Positions 25,092 to 32,297 of a DNA stretch of 64,000 bases are shown one piece after another. The notes under the pieces were generated by a model that was given only the letters and a program-made list of their open reading frames with translations, did no database searches and was not told where the DNA came from. A program made the position numbers and the translations under genes. Source of the DNA: JALYXV01 sp963733505 (lineage in GTDB: Bacteria > Actinomycetota > Acidimicrobiia > Acidimicrobiales > Palsa-688); NCBI GenBank assembly GCA_963733505.1, contig CAVTDW010000012.1, forward strand, positions 81,565 to 145,564, in the 5' to 3' direction. Numbering within the stretch: the first letter of the stretch is position 1; the number at the start of each line of letters is the position of its first letter.

Positions 25092-25868
25092 TCAGATGGA
25101 GCGAGCGTCGTTTGACGCTGCGGCCCTCGACGTGGCGAGTTCCTCGTCGAGCCATTTCGGGGCCCGTTTCTTCGCCCAGGCCCGGCTGATGTTGCCTGAC
25201 CACATCGAGTCGAGCGAGTCGCGGTCAGAGAAGGCAAAGAGGATGTGGCCGGTGATGGTGAAGAACAGCGCGATGGCGATCCAGTCGTGGACGAAGGTGG
25301 CCCCAGTGCGCCACGACAGGGGCCAGGGCTTGTACCAGTGCATGATCGAGCCGGTGGCCAGCATGAGGAGCATGGCGCCGCCCGTGAAGGCGGCGTTCAG
25401 TTTCTGCCCGGCGTTGAACTTGCCCTGCTTCAACCCGCTCACCCGCTCCGGCCGCCAACCCCGTCGCCGTAGCCAGACCCGGTCCTCGGGAATCCAGCGG
25501 TTCAGTCGACGGAGGTCGGCCCGCAACCGGTGGCCCCAACGCCGCCCCACGATGCCAAGCACCAACGGCACCGGCAGGATCAGGCCTGCATACACATGGA
25601 TGGTCACCACCAGCTGCCGACGGCCGACCGCGGCGGAAAGAGGCGGGAGGTACAAAACGCCCGCGGTGGCCATGAGGATGGCGAAGAGGGTGGCGTTGGC
25701 CCAGTGGACGACCCGCTCGGCGACGTCGAAGCGCAGCAGTTGGGGCGCGGCCTTCGGTGTCGCCTGGCTGCTGGCCCGTCGTGGGCGCAGCGCCCCGTCG
25801 ATCACCTTCGCGCCTTGCGTCGCCGGCGATGACGCCGGTTCAGGTGGTCGCTTTGTCGCTTCGGCCAT
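25092..25868 (-). CDS. Membrane b-type cytochrome (cytochrome b561 / formate dehydrogenase gamma-like)
   Basis: The 258 aa protein has four to five membrane segments with histidines placed for two b-hemes: VVHWANATL near residue 55, TIHVYAGLI near 91, SIMHWYKPW near 177 and FVHDWIAI near 194. A long basic loop lies between helices 2 and 3. ATG at 25868 lies within the 3' end of the molybdenum enzyme gene, giving a 29-base overlap. It probably passes electrons between quinones and that exported enzyme. Confidence 0.82.
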   Translation of the reverse strand: MAEATKRPPEPASSPATQGAKVIDGALRPRRASSQATPKAAPQLLRFDVAERVVHWANATLFAILMATAGVLYLPPLSAAVGRRQLVVTIHVYAGLILPVPLVLGIVGRRWGHRLRADLRRLNRWIPEDRVWLRRRGWRPERVSGLKQGKFNAGQKLNAAFTGGAMLLMLATGSIMHWYKPWPLSWRTGATFVHDWIAIALFFTITGHILFAFSDRDSLDSMWSGNISRAWAKKRAPKWLDEELATSRAAASNDARSI

Positions 25869-26578
25869 TGCTCCGACCCACCCAGCCGTCGATGTCGTAG
25901 CCGAAGCCGCTCCCAGTACCCGGCCTCGACCTTCGAGACGACGCTGATCTTGGACAGCCACTTGCACGACTTGTACCCGTACATGGGCGCCACGTACATC
26001 CGAACCGGGCCTCCGTGCTGGCGGGTCACCGGGGCGCCGAGCATCTCGTAGGCCACCAGCACATCGGGCCGCCGGCCCTGGTCGATGGTGAGGCTCTCGG
26101 TGTAGGTACCGTCGAAGGACTCGAACCTCAAGGCGGCCCCGCCCGGCTGCACCCCGGCCTCGTCCAGCACGGTCGACAACCTGACGCCGGTCCAATGGAC
26201 CATGGGTACCCGCCAACCGGTCACGCACTGGAAGTCCTTCACCAGCGTCGTCGGCGCCATCGATTTCAGGTCGGCCAAGGTCAATGTGAGGGGCTGATCG
26301 ACCATCCCGTCGACGGTCAGGCGGTAGTCGGCGGCGCTCGAAGATGGCAGCGACCCGGTCACCGAGTAGATCCGAAAGCCGCCCGCGGCGGGGATCAGCT
26401 GGCTGAGGCCGGTCGGATCTGCCGCCTCCAGCGGGCTCAACACGGTGTTCAGGGCATCCTGGACCCGGGCCCCGCCCAGAATCCCGGCTACCCCGAGGCC
26501 GAGCATGCCCAGGACGACGCGGCGACCGATCGGCGTGCCGATGGCCTCCGCGTCGACCCTGCCATCGGTTCCCACCAT
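25840..26578 (-). CDS. Molybdopterin-dependent oxidoreductase, sulfite oxidase/YedY-like, Tat-exported (one frameshift)
   Basis: The protein starts with a twin-arginine-type signal (GRRVVLGMLGLGVAGILGG). The oxidoreductase domain has the molybdenum-ligand Cys in DFQCVTGW and conserved HWTGVRLSTVL, with the C-terminal YGYKSCKWLSKI block. In the unshifted frame the end becomes Arg-rich. One base removed at about 25901-25912 restores YWERFGYDIDGWVGRSNG and a stop at 25840, as in relatives. This indicates a one-base insertion. It is paired with the membrane cytochrome downstream, like MsrP/YedY with its heme subunit. The substrate is unknown. Confidence 0.83.
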
Positions 26579-26616
26579 TGCAGTGTGACGCCCCGCCGGG
26601 GCAAACGGCCGTCGCG

Positions 26617-27795
26617 TCAGCGAATCGTAAGCTCGGGCCGGAAGACCCGGGACGCTCCCTTCGCCACGATCGCCTTGGCCAGCGCCTCGAAAGCCACGGC
26701 CGCGTCGCTGGTCGGATCGGTCGCGGTGATGGGACGGCCGACGTCGCCCCCCTCTCGCAGGGCTGGTACGAATGGGAGCTGGGCCAGCAAAGGCACGCCG
26801 AGGTCGGCCGCCAGGGCCTCGCCGCCACCGCGTCCGAACAGCTCGTATCGGGTGCCGTCGTCGCCGGTGAACCAGCTCATGTTCTCGATGACTCCCCGGA
26901 GGGGCATGTTGACCTTCTTGGCCATGTACGCGGTCCGCTGGGCGACCCGCTGGGCTGCCGCTTGAGGCGTCGTGACGACGTAGATCTCGCTTCGCGGCAG
27001 GTATTGCGACATCGACAGCGCCACATCACCCGTGCCGGGCGGCATGTCGACGACGAGAAACTCGGGGTCGCCCCAGTAGACGTCGACCAGGAACTGCTCC
27101 AGCGCCTTGTGCAGCATGGGTCCCCGCCACATCACCGGCTGGTCGTCGCCCACGAAAAAGCCGATCGAGATGCAGCTGACCCCGTAGGCCACGGGCGGCA
27201 CGATCATGTCGTCGATCACGACCGGATCGCCCTCGATCCCGAGCATCTTCGGTACCGAAAAGCCGTACACATCGGCGTCGAGGATGCCCACACTGTGGCC
27301 CGCCTGGGCCAGCGCCACGGCCAGGTTGACGCTCACCGAGGACTTGCCGACCCCGCCCTTGCCCGAACTGATGCCGAGGATACGGGTGCGGCTCTCGGGG
27401 TTCATGAACGGATTGGGCACACCTTTCTCATGACCCAGCGGCTGGCCGGCGGCCGCCCCGGTGGCGCCACCACCCCCGTTGTGGGCCCGCATCTTCTCCC
27501 GCACCGCCGACAGTTCGGTTTCACTCATGACGGTCAACTGGACGTCGACTTCCTCGACGCCGTCGAGAGGAAGCAGGGCCGAAGTGACTCGCTCGGTGAT
27601 CTCGGTGCGCATCGGGCAGCCGGCCACGGTGAGCGCCACGGTTACCGTTACCCGGCGCCCGCCGTCGGCGAGCGACACCCCCTTGACCATGTCGAGCTCG
27701 ACGATGCTGATGTGCAGCTCCGGGTCCAGCACCCCACGGAGCGCCTCCATTAACTGCGGCTCGGTTGCGGGCACGAGATCCTCCGGTATTTGCAC
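26617..27795 (-). CDS. mrp: Mrp/NBP35-family Fe-S cluster carrier ATPase
   Basis: The 392 aa product joins an N-terminal MIP18-type domain (about 1-95, with VAGCPM) to a P-loop ATPase. The latter has GISSGKGGVGKSSVSVNLA near residue 145, LDADVYGFSVPKMLG and VVDMPPGTGDVALS. The C-terminal CxxC found in many Mrp proteins is missing; the region reads IENMSWFTGDDG, as in other actinobacterial copies. GTG at 27795 is the start. It is divergent from a SufR-like regulator and cysteine desulfurase, consistent with a role in Fe-S assembly. Confidence 0.92.
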   Translation of the reverse strand: MQIPEDLVPATEPQLMEALRGVLDPELHISIVELDMVKGVSLADGGRRVTVTVALTVAGCPMRTEITERVTSALLPLDGVEEVDVQLTVMSETELSAVREKMRAHNGGGGATGAAAGQPLGHEKGVPNPFMNPESRTRILGISSGKGGVGKSSVSVNLAVALAQAGHSVGILDADVYGFSVPKMLGIEGDPVVIDDMIVPPVAYGVSCISIGFFVGDDQPVMWRGPMLHKALEQFLVDVYWGDPEFLVVDMPPGTGDVALSMSQYLPRSEIYVVTTPQAAAQRVAQRTAYMAKKVNMPLRGVIENMSWFTGDDGTRYELFGRGGGEALAADLGVPLLAQLPFVPALREGGDVGRPITATDPTSDAAVAFEALAKAIVAKGASRVFRPELTIR

Positions 27796-27821
27796 TACCG
27801 CCGTAGGTACAATACCGCCGT
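27796..27821. promoter_or_regulatory. Shared mrp/regulator promoter region, likely leaderless start
   Basis: TACAAT at 27808-27813 is a good -10 element seven bases before the regulator's GTG at 27820, so that mRNA is probably leaderless. TACCGCCGT occurs twice (27796-27804 and 27813-27821) around this element and only bases from the mrp start. These copies are candidate binding sites for the regulator itself. Confidence 0.5.
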
Positions 27822-28572
27822 GGATGGGTTAGCCCACCCGACGCCGGGCAGCCGAAACAGCAGCGCCAACCCGTTGACCGACGTCGAGTTTTCAGCCGCC
27901 GTGGTGGCGGTGACGACTGCCTTCGGTGATCCCACGAGGCGCCGCATCTACCTCTTCGCCCGGGAGCATGAGCTGGGTGTGACGGCCAGCGACGTGGCCG
28001 AGCACTTCGCCTTGCACCCGAACGTGGCCCGCCATCACCTGGACAAGCTGGCTGCCGGAGGCTACGTCGAGGTCTTCGTCGCCCGCAGCGAGTCAGCCCG
28101 GGCCGGGCGCCCCTCGAAGGGGTACCGGGTGTCGGGTCGGGCGGCGGGCCTGGAACTGCCGGTCAAGGGCAGCGACCTGCTCATCACCCTCCTCGGCCGA
28201 GCGCTCGCCTTAGTGCCCACCGCCCAGGCTGAGGCCATGGCCGAACAGGTCGGCGAAGAATATGGCCGCGAACTGGCCAGCCAGATGTCGGCGGCCGACG
28301 AGCAGCGGTCCTTTCGGTCCGCCCTGCACGCGGTGGCCGACGCCCTTACGGCCCACGGTTTCGAGGCCCACGCCGAGGCCCGGGGCTCGTCGCTGGCGCT
28401 GATCAAGGACAATTGCCCGTTCTTCGACACGGCCAAGCAGCACCCGGTCATCTGTGCCGTCGACCGGGGCATGGTGCGGGGGATGCTGGCCAGCCTGTAC
28501 GGCGGCGAAACGGTCCTCGCGACGGAGTCATCCAGGGCGCTCGGCGACGACGCCTGCATCACCGTCGTCTAA
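27820..28572 (+). CDS. SufR-like Fe-S sensing transcriptional regulator
   Basis: The 250 aa protein has an N-terminal winged helix (DPTRRRIYLFAREHELGVTASDVAEHFALHP), a dimer region and a C-terminal Cys block. The block shows NCPFFDTAKQHPVICAVDRG plus Cys in DDACITVV, giving three cysteines as in SufR proteins that hold an Fe-S cluster. GTG at 27820 gives a leaderless message from TACAAT. It abuts the cysteine desulfurase gene (TAA then GTG with no gap) and is divergent from mrp. It likely adjusts Fe-S assembly to demand; the target operon is inferred. Confidence 0.82.
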   Translation: MDGLAHPTPGSRNSSANPLTDVEFSAAVVAVTTAFGDPTRRRIYLFAREHELGVTASDVAEHFALHPNVARHHLDKLAAGGYVEVFVARSESARAGRPSKGYRVSGRAAGLELPVKGSDLLITLLGRALALVPTAQAEAMAEQVGEEYGRELASQMSAADEQRSFRSALHAVADALTAHGFEAHAEARGSSLALIKDNCPFFDTAKQHPVICAVDRGMVRGMLASLYGGETVLATESSRALGDDACITVV

Positions 28573-29655
28573 GTGCCACGGGCCTACCTGGATCACGCGT
28601 CCACATCGCCGCCGCGCCCGTCGGTGGTCGCCGCCCTCGTCGCCTCGTTGGGCCTCGCCGACCCCGGGCGGGTCCACACGGAGGGGCGAATCGCCCGCGC
28701 CGTTCTCGAAGAGGCACGGGAAAAGGTGGCCGGTTTCTGCGGTACCCGTTCCCGGCAGGTGATCTTCACGTCCGGGGCGACCGAGGCGATCAATGCTGCG
28801 GTGTACGGGGCAATCACATCCGGCCGGGGTGACCACATCGTGTGCCCGGGCGTCGAGCACTCCGCCGTGCGCCGGGCTTCGGCGCGGGCCGGGCGTGTCA
28901 GCCTGACGGCCGTCGACGGCGACGGTCTGGTCGACATTGATGCCGTCCTCGGCGCCATCGGGCCCAGCACCGCCCTGGTTCACTGCCAGTGGGCCAACCA
29001 TGAGGTGGGCACGATCCAGCCCGTTGCCGACGTCGTGGCGGCCTGCCGTGAGCGGGGAATCTTGGTCCACGTCGACGCGGCCGCGGCCGCCGGGCACCTG
29101 CCGATCGCGTTCGACGAACTCGGCGCCGACCTGCTGTCGATGTCGGCTCACAAGTTGGGCGGCCCGAAGGGGGCGGGTGCGCTACTGGTGCGCCGCGGTG
29201 TGCGGCTACCGCCGTTCCTGGTGGGCGGCGAACAGGAACGCGCTCGGCGGGGCGGGCTCGAAGACCTTCCCGCCTGGGTGGGCTTCGGCGCCGCGGCCTC
29301 GGAGTTGGCGGACGGCGCCTTGGCGCTCGAGGCGGCGGCCGCGGCGGTCCAGACCGACCGGCTGAGAAGCGCCGCCCTCGCGGTCCCCGGCGTTCGGGCC
29401 TACGGGCCCGCACGGCCCGAGAGCCGCCTTCCCTCTCTGCTCTGTCTCGGTGTCGACGACGTGGAGGCCGAGGCGGTCCTGATCGGCCTCGACCAGGCCG
29501 GCGTGGCCGCCCACTCCGGCAGCGCCTGCTCGTCGGAGTCCCTCGAGCCCTCGCCCGTGCTGGCGGCGATGGGTGTCGACGCCGACCACAGCCTCCGGTT
29601 GTCGGTCGGCTGGTCGACCACCGACGACGAGGTGGAGTGGCTGCGGGCGCGCTGA
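28573..29655 (+). CDS. Cysteine desulfurase (IscS/NifS type)
   Basis: This PLP enzyme takes sulfur from cysteine for Fe-S clusters or thio-modification. The 360 aa product begins with the family start RAYLDHASTSPPRPSVV. It has FTSGATEAINAAV, the PLP lysine in SMSAHKLGGPKG and the active-site Cys in SGSACSSESLEPS. The sequence is of the class I (IscS/NifS) kind but somewhat short. It follows the SufR-like gene without a gap. No IscU or SufBCD genes are in the window, so the acceptor is not known. Confidence 0.93.
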   Translation: MPRAYLDHASTSPPRPSVVAALVASLGLADPGRVHTEGRIARAVLEEAREKVAGFCGTRSRQVIFTSGATEAINAAVYGAITSGRGDHIVCPGVEHSAVRRASARAGRVSLTAVDGDGLVDIDAVLGAIGPSTALVHCQWANHEVGTIQPVADVVAACRERGILVHVDAAAAAGHLPIAFDELGADLLSMSAHKLGGPKGAGALLVRRGVRLPPFLVGGEQERARRGGLEDLPAWVGFGAAASELADGALALEAAAAAVQTDRLRSAALAVPGVRAYGPARPESRLPSLLCLGVDDVEAEAVLIGLDQAGVAAHSGSACSSESLEPSPVLAAMGVDADHSLRLSVGWSTTDDEVEWLRAR

Positions 29656-29723
29656 CCCCGCGTCATCGACGGACTCCGCGCGCTACGTCGCTGAGAGTTT
29701 CGAGAACGGGTCTGCGTGAGACC

Positions 29724-29760
29724 CCTGAGGTGCTCGCTCTAAAAGAGCGCCCACCTCAGG
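29724..29760. terminator. Strong hairpin, probable bidirectional terminator
   Basis: CCTGAGGTG pairs with CACCTCAGG (9 base pairs), and inside it CGCTC pairs with GAGCG around a TAAAA loop. It lies 69 bases after the cysteine desulfurase stop and 14 bases beyond the stop of the convergent small secreted gene. It can end transcripts from either side. Confidence 0.75.
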
Positions 29761-29773
29761 TGGCGACGCAGGT

Positions 29774-30019
29774 TCAGAGCTCGCGGGGGCAGTGCTGCGC
29801 GGCAAGCGCGACGCTCTCGGCAGCTTCCCAAAACGCGCGTGAAACCCCATGCGGGTGAGCTTCAAGCAAGTCGTAGGTCGCGTCGATCGCGACACATGCC
29901 GTACTCGCTTTCCGTTCGGGGGAATTCTTGACGGCGCTGCTACCAAATCCGGCTGCGCCGGCCGAAAGGACAAGCCCCATGACCCCCACGGCTACCGCTC
30001 CCCGCCTCAACGTCCGCAT
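29774..30019 (-). CDS. Small putative secreted protein
   Basis: The 81 aa product has a basic start (MRTLRRG), a hydrophobic core (AVAVGVMGLVLSAGAAGFG) and a likely cleavage site near residue 28. A short mature part with two cysteines (TACVAI and QHCPREL) follows, which may form a disulfide. GAGAGGA upstream of the ATG supports translation. I recognise no family. It ends at the hairpin shared with the cysteine desulfurase gene. The gap 30020-30183 upstream shows nothing more. Confidence 0.6.
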   Translation of the reverse strand: MRTLRRGAVAVGVMGLVLSAGAAGFGSSAVKNSPERKASTACVAIDATYDLLEAHPHGVSRAFWEAAESVALAAQHCPREL

Positions 30020-30183
30020 CCTTCGTCCTCTCCCCTGGAGCCACATGTTTATCGAGCTCGGTACGGCTCAAAATAGCCGACCCCGCCGGCCCAGTCGAGC
30101 TTCAGCGGTAGCTAAAAGTGTAAACCCGCAAAATTGACCGACGGCAGGTCCGGTCGGGCCGCCGACCAATCGCCACTTCGACG

Positions 30184-31113
30184 CTATGGCTTCGAGGCGG
30201 TGGTCGGGGCGGCCGCAGCTGTCGTAGTTGTCGGGGCGTTGGGTCCGGCGGGAACACTCGGTCCTGCCGCCTTGATGGCCTCCTGCAGCAGGGTTTGGAC
30301 CTGGGGCACTTGCGGTGCCGACGGGTCCACGATGCCCAGGTAGAGCCGTAGTTCGGTCACCGCGCCCGGTGCGTTGTTCTTGGCCCGGAGGAGCAGGAAA
30401 CCCCGGAAGAAGTGGGCGTCGGCGAAGTCCGGCGCGATGGTTTCGGCCTTTTCGATCCTGACCAGCCCGCTGTCGACCAGGTCGGAACGGTTGCCCGCCA
30501 GGCCTGCCTGGGCCTGCAGCCAACCCCCGTCGGCCAAGGCCACCGGTTGGTTGGGGTCGTCGGCCAGCACCTGGTCGTAGAGTTTCAAGGCGTCGGCCAC
30601 CTTGCCCTGGTTGACCAGGTCAGCCGCCGTCACCAAGCGCTGGTCGACTCCGCCCGCGGCGGTGGTTCCGGTGAGCTGGCTGTTCCCGCTTGCGGTCTGA
30701 CCCGGCAACCGGGAGCCGCTGGACTGCGCCACGACCCACGCCGCCAGCACCCCGAAGCCCAGGACCACGATGACCACGACGGTCGCGCGCCAGCGTCGCC
30801 GGCTCTGCAACGCCGCGCTGAGCCGCGCATTGTCGGCGGCTGGCCCGCTGCGTTCGGCCTTCGTCTCGGTCGCCCGGGCCGGCCGCACCGATCCGCTACT
30901 CCCACGCTTCTTCGTTGGTTTGGTCACCTCAATGGCGCGAAGGACTGCGGCCGCCCGCGCCGTGTAGTCGTTGGTCAGCGACCGGTAGTCGTCGTCCTCG
31001 ATGTCACCCGCCTCGTACTCGGAGTCGAGGTCGGCGAGGGAGCGCAGCAGAAACTCGCGTTCCTGTTCCAAGCTCTCGAGGTCGGCGTCGGTCCCTGGTT
31101 CAGTTGTCGACAT
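30184..31113 (-). CDS. Membrane-anchored TPR protein, CcmI/CycH-like cytochrome c maturation factor
   Basis: The 309 aa protein has an N-terminal coiled segment (ESLEQEREFLLRSLADLDSEYEAG) typical of CcmI, one membrane helix (about 112-132, VVVIVVLGFGVLAAWVV) and TPR-like helices (about 160-270). The tail is Thr/Ala-rich. CcmI chaperones apocytochrome c to the heme ligation machinery. It overlaps the ccmH end by 14 bases and is the last gene of the leftward ccm set. The assignment rests on order and architecture more than on residue identity. Confidence 0.75.
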   Translation of the reverse strand: MSTTEPGTDADLESLEQEREFLLRSLADLDSEYEAGDIEDDDYRSLTNDYTARAAAVLRAIEVTKPTKKRGSSGSVRPARATETKAERSGPAADNARLSAALQSRRRWRATVVVIVVLGFGVLAAWVVAQSSGSRLPGQTASGNSQLTGTTAAGGVDQRLVTAADLVNQGKVADALKLYDQVLADDPNQPVALADGGWLQAQAGLAGNRSDLVDSGLVRIEKAETIAPDFADAHFFRGFLLLRAKNNAPGAVTELRLYLGIVDPSAPQVPQVQTLLQEAIKAAGPSVPAGPNAPTTTTAAAAPTTASKP

Positions 31114-31573
31114 CTCGTCGAGCCCTTTCCACCAGTTGGCGGTCCTCGTCGCTCACGATGGCCCCCGACCGAGTCCGCCACCGAGCGAACGCCAGGCCCA
31201 GCCCGGCAGCCGCCCCCGCGAACACCACGACCGGAAGGGCCCATACCAACAGTCCCACACCGGTCGACGGTGGATTCAGCGCCGTGCCCGGGTACTGGTG
31301 CACGATGTAGGCGGTGATCTCGTGATCGGAGCGCCCGGCGACGAGTTGCTGGCGCACCGCGGTCCGGATGTCCTGCGAAATGGGGGCGCTCGAGTCGGCG
31401 ACGGTCTCCCCGGAGCACACCGGGCAGCGAATCTGCGACGTGATGCGGTGGACCCGGTCATCGACTGAGCTCGATCCCGAGTGCCCCGCCGTACCGACTG
31501 CGAGGGCGATCACCAGTACCAGCCCGAGCCCGGCCAGCGGAAGCCAGCGCTGGACTCGGCGACCGTCGCTCAC
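31100..31573 (-). CDS. ccmH: Cytochrome c maturation protein CcmH
   Basis: The 157 aa protein has an N-terminal membrane helix and the thiol motif RCPVCSGETVADSSAP of CcmH/NrfF. The family features RQQLVAGRSDHEI and a C-terminal membrane helix (VGLLVWALPVVVFAGA) follow. CcmH reduces or holds the apocytochrome CxxCH cysteines before heme attachment. It lies between the thioredoxin-like gene and the CcmI-like gene. Confidence 0.92.
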   Translation of the reverse strand: MSDGRRVQRWLPLAGLGLVLVIALAVGTAGHSGSSSVDDRVHRITSQIRCPVCSGETVADSSAPISQDIRTAVRQQLVAGRSDHEITAYIVHQYPGTALNPPSTGVGLLVWALPVVVFAGAAAGLGLAFARWRTRSGAIVSDEDRQLVERARRDVDN

Positions 31574-31589
31574 TCCGCCCGCCGCCTGC

Positions 31590-32297
31590 TCACGGTGTCG
31601 ATGTAGCCGGGCCCACCTGCGATGGCGTCGAGACCACCAGTTTCACCTGGTCGAGCAGCTCCTCGAGCTTGCTGTTGGTAATCGGGCCGACAATGTGCGC
31701 CAGAACGATTCCACCGGGCGACACGAGGAACGACTCGGGTGGCCCGGTCACGCTGTAGGTGATCTTGGCGTTGGGGTCGTCGACGATGGGCCACTTGCCG
31801 CCACTCTTGTTCATCAGGTCCTGGATGGGGCCGGTGTCGGGATCGTCGAAGCGGACACCGAAGATGACGGCGTCGCCGGCGCCGTGCGCGTTCTGGAACC
31901 TGACGAGATCCGCTTGTTCCTGCTGGCAAGGCACACACCAGGAGGCGAAGAAGTTGACGACGACCCACTTGCCCTTATAGGCGGAGAGGGCGCCGCTGCC
32001 CCCACCGAGTGTGGGCCCGCTGATCTCCGGCGCCGGTTGGTTCTGAAGCGGGCTCGCCGAAACCGTCCCGCTCGTGGACGCGTCCTTACTCGTGGCCAAC
32101 ACCGCAACCAGCAACGCAGTCACACATCCGACCGCGATCGCACTGATAAGGGGAACCCGGCTGCGGGGTCGGCGCACGACACCCGGGGCTCCCGTCGTCG
32201 AGTCTCCGGTGCCGGACACCGGCTCCGATCGTTCGGCCGGCCGCTGGTCCGGAGCCACGTCGCTGGCGGGTCCGCCCCCGTGGGCGGCAGGAGTCAT
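31590..32297 (-). CDS. ccmG: TlpA/ResA/CcmG-type thioredoxin
   Basis: The 235 aa protein has a cytoplasmic N-terminal stretch, one membrane anchor (about 50-70) and an exported thioredoxin fold. The active site is NFFASWCVPCQQEQADL; the cis-Pro region is GPPESFLVSPGG. It should reduce apocytochrome c thiols, with electrons supplied by CcdA (37651-38403). Its start overlaps the ccmF stop by four bases (ATGA). Confidence 0.9.
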   Translation of the reverse strand: MTPAAHGGGPASDVAPDQRPAERSEPVSGTGDSTTGAPGVVRRPRSRVPLISAIAVGCVTALLVAVLATSKDASTSGTVSASPLQNQPAPEISGPTLGGGSGALSAYKGKWVVVNFFASWCVPCQQEQADLVRFQNAHGAGDAVIFGVRFDDPDTGPIQDLMNKSGGKWPIVDDPNAKITYSVTGPPESFLVSPGGIVLAHIVGPITNSKLEELLDQVKLVVSTPSQVGPATSTP

